The notes beneath the pieces are model-generated. The model was not told the origin of the DNA, did no database searches, and worked only from the letters and a program-made list of their open reading frames with translations. A program made the translations under genes and the position numbers. A stretch of 46,811 bases of DNA from Helicobacteraceae bacterium (lineage in GTDB: Bacteria; Campylobacterota; Campylobacteria; Campylobacterales; SZUA-545): NCBI GenBank assembly GCA_031275395.1, contig JAISOU010000050.1:1-46811 (forward strand), given 5' to 3'. How positions within the stretch are numbered: the stretch's first letter is position 1; every line of letters starts with the position of its first letter. Below, in pieces: positions 1 to 7,080 of the stretch.

Positions 1-26
1 TGCGCATTTTCAATAAACCCTACAAA

Positions 27-157
27 CGCCGTCATTCCCGCGTAGGCGGGAATCCAAATACGCGAAGCGTGCCGTATTTTGTATTATCATAATTCGATCG
101 CTTATTTGAACGCCGTAAGGTTTGGTTTGGATTCCCGCCTACGCGGGAATGACGGCG
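27..157. repeat. REP doublet (REPIN-like inverted repeat)
   Basis: A 32-bp unit at 27-58 recurs as an exact reverse complement at 126-157. Each unit is itself a hairpin built on ATTCCCGC and GCGGGAAT, and about 67 bp separate them. The layout is that of a REP doublet, a non-autonomous element usually mobilised in trans by a RAYT transposase; none is seen in this window. A decayed third half-copy (GCGGGAATGACC followed by GCGGCGGATTTG) lies at about 194-226. Related degenerate copies occur near 19,957-20,166 and 36,321-36,400. Confidence 0.8.
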
Positions 158-308
158 TACGGCGGATTTGTCGCGTTAAAAGCGGGTTTAGAAATGCGTT
201 GCGGGAATGACCGCGCGCGGCGGATTTGCTGAACGAACGAAATGATTGACTTGTACAGGAATGGCAAGAAAGAATGGCGGGAAATTGGATCGCGAGGGGT
301 TAAACAAT

Positions 309-348
309 AAAAAAGGGACGATCGAATTAACTTAATTCGATCGCCCCC
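309..348 (-). terminator. Rho-independent terminator downstream of the porin remnant
   Basis: Read on the minus strand, a stem of about 14 bp (GGGGCGATCGAATT paired with its complement, one mismatch, loop about 5 nt) is followed by six T residues at 314-309. It starts about 50 bp after the stop of the porin remnant, which ends at 399. It is a textbook intrinsic terminator and suggests the porin was once an expressed single gene. Confidence 0.8.
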
Positions 349-398
349 TAACCGCCAATCTACCGAATTAACCGATAGATTGCGCTTAAACGTTTAGC

Positions 399-1310
399 TT
401 AGTTAAAGCTAACGCGAAGACCTACGCCAAAATCGGCGGCAGATTTTTTGCCGCCGTAGATTTTCTCTCCCGCAGAGGTGTTTTTAACGCCTGCGTAAGC
501 GGTAAGGTCTTTGCCCCAGTTTTTGCCGACGCTTAAGCTAAACTGATTGACGCTTTCGTCCAAATCAACCTGTATGCCATTTTGAAGCGAAGTTGCAGTA
601 AATGCATCGATGACATAACTGCCATTACTAAGCAGAGCGGCTGAGTCTAACAGATCAGGCTTCTCAAACTGCGTCAGCTTATAGGCTACATTGACAAATA
701 AGCCGTCGCCGAGACTAACTGATACGGGTAATAGAAAGGTGTTGTAACCAATGTCTTTAATTCCCGCATATTTGCTAATTTTATCGCCTACCGCCGTATT
801 TTCAAACGCCAAGCCTACGCTGAAAATATCCTGCTTGAAGTTAACGCCAAGAAAGAAACTGTCGATCGTGTCGTCAAGCAAGGGAACAAACGCGCTTTCA
901 TAACCTGCGCCGACCGTTAAGCCGACGTCGCCAATTGGAGCTAATACGCCAAGCGAATAGTGAAAACCGTCGTTGTTTTTCACTTTGCCTGCGCTGTCTG
1001 CGGCTTTTTCGCCTTTGACGGGAACAACGGCTACCGCCACAGTAACGCCGCCAAGCGCTTCGGCTGGAGCGATATACGCAATCGCGCCTTGCAGACGGCG
1101 ATCGACGTTCAGGCGTAGATCGGCTACGGTATCCGCGCTAGAAACGGCGCCCGCGCCGCGAGCTACGATCTTATACGGGGTGTCGTGGTTTCCAATCACA
1201 AAAGTACCGAATCCGCCCGCTATGCCCACAAAGGTGTTGCGGTTGGCAAGCTGGTTGTTACCTGTGCTTGTGGTAATAGCGCCATTGTCTTGAGCGCGCA
1301 CGCCTCCAAG
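399..1310 (-). pseudogene. 5'-truncated outer-membrane porin
   Basis: The product would be a trimeric-porin-type beta-barrel. The readable part (about 300 residues) begins inside the barrel with NTFVGIAGGFGTF and IGNHDTPY, which match the family pattern of general Gram-negative porins. It ends with a typical final strand, VGLRVSFN, with a terminal aromatic followed by N. No signal peptide and no first strands are present, so about 60-80 residues are missing. In this frame the DNA runs upstream only to a stop in the neighbouring Rep fragment, with no ATG and only a GTG at 1301. The break lies near 1300-1310, exactly where Rep-like sequence begins in another frame. I infer a recombination or deletion joint. 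It cannot make an exported porin as it stands. Confidence 0.75.
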
Positions 1311-1498
1311 ACTTCTTTTCTTGACAAACCCGTAGCCTCCTGTAGAAACTCAATGTTTACAGACGCATAGTTATCGCTAAAACCGCGAGTACGTCGAAAA
1401 ACAACCAACAAGACCTTTAGAGCGTCGCCGCTGATCTCGCTAAGCAATTTATCTACCGCAACGGTCGGTAAGAGGAAAACATTGGTTATAAACATCAA
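1300..1498 (-). pseudogene. Fragment of a plasmid/phage-type replication protein (N-terminal winged helix)
   Basis: About 65 residues starting MMFITNVFLL resemble the start of the second Rep gene in this window (3865 downward). Both share the pattern L..ISG.ALK.LL, then RGFS.N, then a LSR helix, as in initiator or phage O-type N-terminal winged-helix domains. The similarity stops at about residue 66 (KEVLEA), after which the frame runs into porin DNA. The rest of the Rep gene is absent. It is therefore a truncated duplicate joined to the porin remnant. The family assignment rests on pattern only, and the duplication itself is better supported than the function. Confidence 0.6.
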
Positions 1499-1930
1499 AA
1501 TCTCTTTCCGCCATCGTGATCATATAATAATTTTTTTTGATTTTGCAAAATTGCTAACGACCGCGCTTTACGCTTAAAAAGGCGCTTTGCGCCGCTTCCG
1601 CTTCAATCGCTTTTTGATCTATAGCGGTTTTGTTTGGTTTTGTTCCTCTCATTGTTTCTCTAGCGGCATTATTCCTACGCTAGATTTTGTTAATCAAGAG
1701 TTTCCGCTACGCTCCAATGCGCGAGCATAAAACCTTGCGCTTTTGCTTGCTACGGCAAGCCGTAGAGCAAAAGGAGCAAGATTTATCCCTCTCGCGCTAC
1801 GCCTTGCGCCTTGCTCTTGACAAGCAAAATCTAGGCGCGATCTTTGCCGCAATCGAAACAATGACAGAGCTATGCGATGAGCGCGGAGCGAAGCGACGAG
1901 AGCTTCGGCGATCGCGTGTAGCGTTAATTT

Positions 1931-1956
1931 AATATAAAATATTGCTATTTTATATT
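1931..1956. repeat. Perfect AT-rich palindrome
   Basis: An 11-bp arm (AATATAAAATA) pairs perfectly with its complement across a 4-nt loop (TTGC). It sits about 40 bp upstream of the -10 box of the tiny membrane-protein pair, in locally very AT-rich DNA beside Rep-like genes. It could be an operator, a transcription end for the left side, or an unwinding element of a former plasmid origin. The sequence does not decide between these. Confidence 0.6.
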
Positions 1957-1995
1957 AAAATATAACTACTTTAGTTTGTTTTAAGGTTAAAGTGG

Positions 1996-2001
1996 TATAA
2001 T
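1996..2001 (+). promoter_or_regulatory. -10 box for the small membrane-protein pair
   Basis: A consensus TATAAT lies 24 bp before the preferred start codon at 2026. The best upstream match to a -35 box (TTGTTT, 1976-1981) is weak and closely spaced. Campylobacterota sigma-70 promoters often lack a clear -35 box, so this is acceptable. Confidence 0.5.
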
Positions 2002-2025
2002 ACGAATATGAAAAAAGGAGGTACA

Positions 2026-2232
2026 ATGAAGTTAGCCGATTGGCTTACTAAATCACCGGCGGGATTAAAGCGGATCGCGGATTGGCTTGAAAAAACAAGC
2101 GTCGCTACGTTAGCGATCGGCGTATTTCAAGCGCAAACCGCTTTGGTTGGGTTTATGGGTATAATTGTTTCGATAATATCTGGAGCGGTTAGTTATTGGC
2201 TAACGCTAAAAGTGGAAAAGGAGAGCAAATGA
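2026..2232 (+). CDS. Small single-pass membrane protein, unknown function
   Basis: The preferred start at 2026 gives 68 residues (MKLADWLTKS). An AAAGGAGG Shine-Dalgarno ends 4 nt before it, which is better than the in-frame ATG at 2008 lying upstream of that site. The N-terminal half is amphipathic with two similar short helices (ADWL...SPAGLKRIADWL). Residues of about 30-58 form one hydrophobic segment, followed by a charged Lys/Glu tail. Its stop overlaps the next start (ATGA), so the two tiny genes are probably translationally coupled. I do not recognise the family. The size, amphipathic helix and plasmid-like surroundings would suit a holin-like or toxin-like membrane peptide, but that is inference. 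Confidence 0.65.
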   Translation: MKLADWLTKSPAGLKRIADWLEKTSVATLAIGVFQAQTALVGFMGIIVSIISGAVSYWLTLKVEKESK

Positions 2233-2333
2233 TTGTCTGGACGGCGGCGTTGTTGCTTGTTATTGCGGTTGGAGCTTTTGGCATTGCCTCCGCAAATTAT
2301 CAAGCGAAACACAAAAACGAATCGACGACTTGA
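2229..2333 (+). CDS. 34-residue membrane peptide, coupled to the preceding gene
   Basis: The ATG overlaps the TGA of the preceding gene by 4 nt. The peptide starts MIVWTAALLL and has one hydrophobic segment covering roughly residues 2-22, then a short polar tail (QAKHKNESTT). It is too short for usual gene callers. ATGA coupling to a gene with a strong ribosome-binding site is the main reason to believe it. The function is unknown. Together the two genes look like a compact membrane module inside a former plasmid. Confidence 0.5.
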   Translation: MIVWTAALLLVIAVGAFGIASANYQAKHKNESTT

Positions 2334-2436
2334 TTTGATGGCTAGGCGCAAGCCTAGCCTTACATTAGCGTTAAGTTGATTTAACCTTAAATAAACTTAA
2401 AACATCGTTGTTTTAGTTGATTTCGCCATTATAAAA

Positions 2437-2661
2437 TCATATTTTACCTTCGCGGCGTAGCTTCTCAATGATCGCAAGCCTAGCGAACGTAGCCACTTGT
2501 AACCCGTCGGATTTAATAGCCTTTACCCAAGATTCGGGTATTCTGTAAACCGTGTAGCTTTTATACTTCTCCTCTTGCGGCTCGGCTGTTGCGGCTTTCA
2601 GCGCCGCGCCTTTTAGCGCTTCGTCGGTTTCGGCGATCTCGCTTAATTTACTTTTGCCCAT
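2437..2661 (-). CDS. Small ribbon-helix-helix-like DNA-binding protein
   Basis: The product has 74 residues. The first 30 are Ala/Glu/Lys-rich and probably disordered. The remainder reads YTVYRIPESWVKAIK, then a loop, then ATFARLAIIEKLRR. This beta-strand followed by two helices is the layout of CopG/Arc-type proteins, which act as dimers to control plasmid copy number, partition or toxin-antitoxin genes. A short purine-rich site (AAAGGTAAAG) precedes the ATG. It lies downstream of the frameshifted Rep gene on the same strand, which suits a copy-control or partition accessory. The fold assignment is by eye and moderate; the specific role is inferred from context. Confidence 0.5.
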   Translation of the reverse strand: MGKSKLSEIAETDEALKGAALKAATAEPQEEKYKSYTVYRIPESWVKAIKSDGLQVATFARLAIIEKLRREGKI

Positions 2662-2904
2662 ACTTTACCTTTCGTTAATGGTGTTTGAACGTATTATAGC
2701 GTTCTATAGCATTATTTTAACGATGCTTTAACTTCTTTTACAAGCGTTGCGATCTCTTTATGCGCCGCGTCGTTTGGCGAGAGCTCTCCGGCTTATTTCT
2801 TTAGCGCGATCAAAAAAGCCGCCTACAGCCAAAAATCGCCGACCTACACCCAAATTCGCAGTTTTTCGGTCAAAAATCGCCGACATTTACCAATATCGTC
2901 AATT

Positions 2905-3865
2905 TTATCCTTTGCAAGAAATCCTTTCGGAATGGGATAGGGCAGGGCGATTGAGAGCTTCGGCGATCGGAATAGCGAGAGTAGGGCGATCTTTTGCTCT
3001 GGCTTCGGCGGCAATTCGATCGACGTAATCGATTTTGGATTGTTTGATGTGCGGCGCGAGGCTAGGGTTAGTATGGAGCGAAAGGAAGCTTTCTAGATCG
3101 TCGATCGAGCGTTCGGTTATTTTGATAGTCGATTCGTCGTCTGATAGACGCGCGATTATGTCGCCGTCTTTGGTTTTTTCGATGCTTTGGACATAGGTTA
3201 CGCGGCTTTTGTCGTCGGTTAGGATAAAGATTCTTTGGTATAGCCAGCGATCGCGGAAGGCTTCAAAGGCTTTATGTTCGGCTTCGTAGTCTTGTAGCCA
3301 TTCGTCGAATACCGCGAGAGTGATAGCGTGGTTTTTGGCGTAGCGAGTGCGAAGCGTAGCGACGTATTTTCGGCGATCGCGGATTTTGGAGCTTTGAGTT
3401 TGAGCTTTGAGGAAAATTTCAAAAAAGTCCTTTCTTCTCTTCTCGCTATCTAGATCGCTATCTACGGGCGCGGGCGCCTGATCGCGTGCGGGCGTTTCTT
3501 TATTAGGGTGGTTCAATTTTCGGACTACCCCCAGATTCGACGGGGGCAGGGCGAGCATATTCGCCGAATATGGCAGATGAAAGCCGATATTGCGAGGCGT
3601 TACGCGCATTATCGGATTTGCTTCGAGCGACTTCGATCAATTTTAGACGTTCAAGCTCCGCGATCGCCAAGACTATTGTCGAACGAGACAATGACGTTAT
3701 ATCTTTGAATTGCGTCAAACTGATCGCTTCGGCATTACCGCTAAATCCACGTGTTTTGCACATTATTATTAGCAGTAATTTGAGCGCGTTTCCGCTTATT
3801 TTATTAAGCGTTTTATGGAGAAGAAAATTGGGGAATTGAAGGGTGTTAGCGTAGAACATTTTCAA
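2905..3865 (-). pseudogene. Frameshifted replication-initiation-like protein
   Basis: Two frames that belong together. The 5' part (3865-3503, 120 residues) has a winged-helix-like N-terminus (ISGNALKLLL, RGFSGN, SLSRSTIVLAIAEL) and ends SPKIEPP then TAA. The sequence continues in the +1 frame as NKETPARDQAP and runs to 2905, adding about 195 residues rich in charged helices. The phrase GGSPKIEPP before a charged linker is typical of phage-O/plasmid Rep proteins. The shift occurs at CCC TAA near 3503, so either one base was lost or a +1 slip on CCC bypasses the stop. It sits with the RHH-like gene and a second Rep fragment at 1300-1498, suggesting an integrated and decaying plasmid. Confidence 0.6.
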
Positions 3866-3945
3866 CTCCTACGTTGACGGCTGTTTGGCGTTGGTTAAGA
3901 ACGTTTGGTTTTTCAACCTAAGTTAATGAAAGCTATTAACGCTTG

Positions 3946-3964
3946 CCAATAAAGCCTTTATTGG
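3946..3964. repeat. Short palindrome upstream of the Rep gene
   Basis: CCAATAAA and TTTATTGG form a perfect 8-bp inverted repeat around GCC, about 80 bp upstream of the Rep start at 3865. It may be a Rep or operator binding site. No array of direct iterons is visible in 3866-4135, and that stretch otherwise holds nothing I can support. Confidence 0.4.
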
Positions 3965-4135
3965 ACTAGTTTTGTCTAATTTAAGACGATTGAACGACGC
4001 CGCGTAAAAACTTCTTTTGCGCTTCCTCCTCAACTCGGCAAAATAGCGGCGCTCGAATGGCGTTACAGGGCGGGAATAACAAAGGCGATAAAAGGACGGC
4101 GAGGGAGAAAAGAGCTAGGCTTTTTCTATTCGGGG

Positions 4136-5974
4136 TTACGACGGTCTTTCGATATTCTTAAAACCTCTTAAAGCGGAGATAGCGAGGGTGGCGATTGTCG
4201 ATCCGTTGTGCAGAAACGCCGTGCTAATCGGCGAAAGAACGCCTACCGCCGCAAAACATAAAATAGCGGTATTAATGGCGATCATCGTTTTCGATCCGCT
4301 ATTTACCCGCGAAAGCGTTTGCTCGGCGATCGATTTTGCGTCGGCAAGCAGAAAAATATCGTCTTTAAGAAGCGTAATATCGGCGCTGATCTTAGCGATA
4401 TCCGCGCCCTTTTGCATAGCGATTCCAACGTCGGCTGAGAGCAACGCGGGCGCGTCGTTTATGCCGTCGCCGACAAAGGCGCATACCAGTCCGTTTTTGC
4501 CAAACTTTTTGGCGATTTTCGCCTTTTCGTCGGGCTTTAACTCGTAGTAGCGCTCGTCAAAGCCAAGCTCGTTCGAGAGCGCGATCGCCTTTTCTTTGGA
4601 ATCGCCCGTTAGCATAACGCACTTTTTTACGCCTAGTTTTCGCAAAGCCAAAAGCGCCGCTTTACTCTCTTTGCGCGGCTCGTCTTTAAGCCACACTACG
4701 CCAAGCAACGCGCCGTCAAAGCCGATATAAAGCGGCGTTAGATTCGCGTCGTTAAACTGCGCGGCGATCCTTTTATACGATGAAAAATCAACCCCTTCGT
4801 CCTCCTCTAAAAAATGGCGCGAACCGATAACGACCTTTTTGCCCTCCACGAACGCAAAAACGCCGTGCGCCACGATAAACTCGACGGAGGAGTGCTGAAA
4901 ATGGCGCATATCGCCATCTTTTCGCGCGGCTTCGACGATCGCCTGCGCAATGGGGTGAAAATAATGCTCCTCGATCGACGCGGCTAACGCGAGAATCTGA
5001 TCTTTGCTCCAAGCGTCGTTTAACGATATGATTTCGACCACCTCTAATTCGCCGCTTGTGATCGTCCCCGTTTTGTCAAAGATAAAAACGCTTGCCCTCG
5101 CCAGCTTCTCAAGCGATTCGGCGGACTTTACGAGCAAGCCGGTTTTGCCCGCCCGATACATCGCCGCTTTGAAAGCGACAGGGACGGTCAGCCTAAGCGC
5201 GCAAGAGTAATCGGTCTGCAAGAGCGCTTCGACCTTCGTCAGATCGCGGCTCAAAAGAAAAGTCGCGGCGGTTAGCCCAAGCGAAAAAGGGATCAGCCGA
5301 TCGGCTAACCGATTTGCGCGATATTGCGATTGCGATCTGGAGCTAAGCGACTCGGCGACGACTTTGGCGATCCTAGCCGTAGCGCGATCGCCGCCAACCG
5401 CTTCGGCGTATATCTCGATACGCCCTTTCTCGACGATCGTTCCGCTCATAGCCTTTGCGCCGCGCTCTTTTCTAACGGAAAGCGATTCGCCCGTCATCGC
5501 CGCTTCATTTACCGCCGCCGTCCCGCTTAAAACGATCCCGTCTACCTCGATCGTATCGCCCGCGTAAGCGACGATTATGTCGCCGATCCTCGCTTCGTCT
5601 GCCTTGATACGCGTTTCCTGATCGCCGCGTTTGACCCAAACAAGCCCGCTAGAAGGGCGATTTAGCGAAAGTAGTAGATCGTCGCTTCGCCGCACGATCG
5701 CGTTTTCTACGTTTTGAGAGATCGCGATCAGCAGATTTGTCGCGTTTGCCGACGCGAAGTTGCCGCGCGCGATCGAAATAGCGATCGCCGCCGCCTCCAT
5801 CGTTTCGCCCGTTACGCCCTCTTTTTTGATCGATTTAACTCCGCGCTTTAACGCGCCAAACGAGGCTACTAAAGTAAGCGCGAGTTTAAGCGGCGGCGGC
5901 AAAAACGGCGCGACGACGAGCGCTACGGCGGCGCGTTTGATCGCCCCTTTGCCGTCCGACGAGAAAAGCCCCAT
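4136..5974 (-). CDS. P1B-type heavy-metal ATPase with atypical YSCAL motif
   Basis: An inner-membrane pump that would move a transition metal at the cost of ATP. In the 613-residue reading, the actuator TGES is at about 162-165, the phosphorylation motif DKTGT at 301-305, the P1B nucleotide-domain HP at 342-343 and the hinge GDGINDAP at 503-510. The usual CPC or SPC ligand motif in the metal-path helix is replaced by DYSCALRL (about 256-263), with Cys preceded by Ser and no Pro. There is no N-terminal metal-binding domain and the N-terminus is short. The ATG at 5974 overlaps the previous stop and is preferred over the TTG at 5977. It is last in a five-gene operon whose first gene supplies an HMA_2-like domain, perhaps replacing the missing binding domain. 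The substrate cannot be told. Confidence 0.85.
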   Translation of the reverse strand: MGLFSSDGKGAIKRAAVALVVAPFLPPPLKLALTLVASFGALKRGVKSIKKEGVTGETMEAAAIAISIARGNFASANATNLLIAISQNVENAIVRRSDDLLLSLNRPSSGLVWVKRGDQETRIKADEARIGDIIVAYAGDTIEVDGIVLSGTAAVNEAAMTGESLSVRKERGAKAMSGTIVEKGRIEIYAEAVGGDRATARIAKVVAESLSSRSQSQYRANRLADRLIPFSLGLTAATFLLSRDLTKVEALLQTDYSCALRLTVPVAFKAAMYRAGKTGLLVKSAESLEKLARASVFIFDKTGTITSGELEVVEIISLNDAWSKDQILALAASIEEHYFHPIAQAIVEAARKDGDMRHFQHSSVEFIVAHGVFAFVEGKKVVIGSRHFLEEDEGVDFSSYKRIAAQFNDANLTPLYIGFDGALLGVVWLKDEPRKESKAALLALRKLGVKKCVMLTGDSKEKAIALSNELGFDERYYELKPDEKAKIAKKFGKNGLVCAFVGDGINDAPALLSADVGIAMQKGADIAKISADITLLKDDIFLLADAKSIAEQTLSRVNSGSKTMIAINTAILCFAAVGVLSPISTAFLHNGSTIATLAISALRGFKNIERPS

Positions 5975-6246
5975 CAACCCTCTTTGGTTTGTTCGGCTTC
6001 AACCTGCGCTTTTGCCTCCTCGAAACGATCTTTCATCTCCTCGAAGGCTTCTGCGCTAGCCGCGCCCAATCGCACGATCGTCTTGAAAATCGCCTCTTGC
6101 GCCGCTTTATTGGTCAAAAGAAACGCGACCGCGCCGCCTAATAAAGCGCCTTTTATAAATTGCTCTTTTGGTTCGCCGCCAAAAACCGCTTTAGCTATAT
6201 CCGATAGAATCGTTCCCGTCGTTTTTGTTTCGTCATTGTCCGCCAT
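5974..6246 (-). CDS. Small YtxH/DUF5132-like membrane protein
   Basis: The product has 90 residues: a polar N-terminus, then EQFIKGALLGGAVAFLLT with one membrane segment at about 28-45, then an Ala/Glu/Lys-rich amphipathic helix to the end. This is the plan of YtxH/DUF5132-type proteins, which often accompany P-type ATPases carrying HMA_2 partners. It overlaps the preceding gene by 14 nt, and its stop overlaps the ATPase start by 1 nt, so it is co-translated with the pump. An accessory or assembly role is inferred from the operon only. Confidence 0.7.
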   Translation of the reverse strand: MADNDETKTTGTILSDIAKAVFGGEPKEQFIKGALLGGAVAFLLTNKAAQEAIFKTIVRLGAASAEAFEEMKDRFEEAKAQVEAEQTKEG

Positions 6247-6478
6247 TGTTATCCTCCAATTTATTTAACGCCGCGATCGTAATTGCGCCCAACGCCGCGT
6301 AAGTAATCGCCTTTAGCGCTTTGCTCGCGCCAATCTCTTTGGCGACTCCCGCCGCGCAAACAAGAGCGATCACGCCCTGCGTCGCGTAGATCGCCTTTGA
6401 CGCGACGGTTTTTTTGCGCGCCCTGATCGACAAGAGCGACTGGGCGCAAAGAGCGTTTGTAAAAAGGCTACTTGTCAT
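6233..6478 (-). CDS. Small membrane protein of the P-type ATPase operon
   Basis: The start at 6478 (MTSSLFTNAL) gives 81 residues and a short overlap with the preceding gene, as elsewhere in this operon; a longer reading from 6514 would overlap by 47 nt. Two hydrophobic stretches are visible (YATQGVIALVCAAGVA and AITYAALGAITIAAL), separated by a short charged turn, so it is probably a helical hairpin in the inner membrane. It contains two Cys residues. I do not recognise a named family. Its position between two other small membrane proteins suggests a conserved accessory of the pump. Confidence 0.65.
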   Translation of the reverse strand: MTSSLFTNALCAQSLLSIRARKKTVASKAIYATQGVIALVCAAGVAKEIGASKALKAITYAALGAITIAALNKLEDNNGGQ

Positions 6479-6680
6479 TGCCCGCGCCTTTTCGCGCTTT
6501 AGTTTTCTTGCCAATTTTCTCTTTTACGCATTCGTCGATCGCCGCAACGTAATCTTTCGCGTAATCAAACTTCTTTTTAGCTTCGCGTCCGCTTTCGCCG
6601 ATAAACTGCTTGAATCTGCGGCTATTTGCCGCGCCTATCACTGCGGCGCTAATCGCCGCGCCTATAAAAAAACGAATCAT
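6468..6680 (-). CDS. Small YtxH-like membrane protein of the P-type ATPase operon
   Basis: The product has 70 residues from the ATG at 6680, which overlaps the preceding stop as ATGA and has AAGGAG just upstream. It opens with IRFFIGAAISAAVIGAANS, a Gly/Ala-rich membrane segment, followed by a Lys-rich amphipathic region. The layout resembles the 90-residue protein downstream, so the operon carries two YtxH-like anchors. The role is unknown and an accessory function is inferred from co-translation. Confidence 0.65.
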   Translation of the reverse strand: MIRFFIGAAISAAVIGAANSRRFKQFIGESGREAKKKFDYAKDYVAAIDECVKEKIGKKTKARKGAGNDK

Positions 6681-6967
6681 AACGCGCTCCTTACTCGCTC
6701 TAAAATCGGTTCGCAATCGCCGCGGCCAAGCGCTTCGAATAGCGACGGCGGCAACTCGTTTTGATCGTAATTGACGACCGCCGACATACTAAAAGGATTA
6801 ACGCTGACGTTTGTAACCCCTTTGATCGCCTTAAATCTTTCGCCAACCGGACTTGCCAAGAGCCACGACGGAAGCTCGCCGTTAAGTTTTAACCTTGCGC
6901 GACCGGGTATATGATGCGCCACGCTAATCAGCGCCAAAAACTCTTTTAACCGCTCCACCTCGTTCAA
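6677..6967 (-). CDS. HMA_2-like domain protein heading the P-type ATPase operon
   Basis: The protein carries VAHHIPGRARLKLNG, the signature of HMA_2-type ferredoxin-like domains (pattern HH.PGR.R), then VTNVSVNPFSMSAVVNYD, the second half of the fold. It lacks the GMxCxxC metal site of classical HMA domains. The start is set at the TTG at 6967 (MNEVERLKE), preceded by AAAGAGG. The ATG at 6994 lies directly against a TATACT -10 box, so it is an unlikely start. It is probably a separate regulatory or docking domain for the pump, which has no N-terminal domain of its own. Confidence 0.7.
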   Translation of the reverse strand: MNEVERLKEFLALISVAHHIPGRARLKLNGELPSWLLASPVGERFKAIKGVTNVSVNPFSMSAVVNYDQNELPPSLFEALGRGDCEPILERVRSAL

Positions 6968-6994
6968 ATTGACTACCTCTTTGTAAAAAAACAT

Positions 6995-7000
6995 AGTATA
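6995..7000 (-). promoter_or_regulatory. -10 box of the P-type ATPase operon
   Basis: TATACT on the minus strand lies 28 bp before the preferred TTG start, in the 113-bp divergent spacer shared with pyrC. Its position argues against using the ATG at 6994. Confidence 0.45.
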
Positions 7001-7080
7001 GCGCCAAAAGATAAAATATGAAACGCTTCGGTTAGCCGTATGCGTTTTTCTGTTAAACTCGCGGTTATTTTGGAGAAAAT

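Larger units (their letters stand above)
1499..2007. other. Stretch without a convincing gene
   Basis: Between the Rep fragment and the small membrane genes I see no credible coding sequence. An open frame at 1687-1932 is rich in Arg, Ala and Leu, has no recognisable fold or ribosome-binding site, and looks like chance reading of CG-rich, arguably duplicated DNA. The 3' end turns abruptly AT-rich and holds a perfect palindrome (1931-1956) and a -10-like box (1996-2001). Confidence 0.5.

Noticed and set aside
973-1370. Plus-strand open frames over the porin remnant
   Set aside because: Low-complexity Ala/Arg/Thr shadows of the porin, with no ribosome-binding site or family resemblance.
1687-1932. 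81-residue plus-strand frame
   Set aside because: No start signal, no fold and strongly biased composition; it looks like chance reading of CG-rich DNA.
2747-3028. Plus-strand frame and a pair of AAAAATCGCCGAC repeats taken as iterons
   Set aside because: Only two copies, 41 bp apart, downstream of the Rep gene; too few and in the wrong place for an iteron array.
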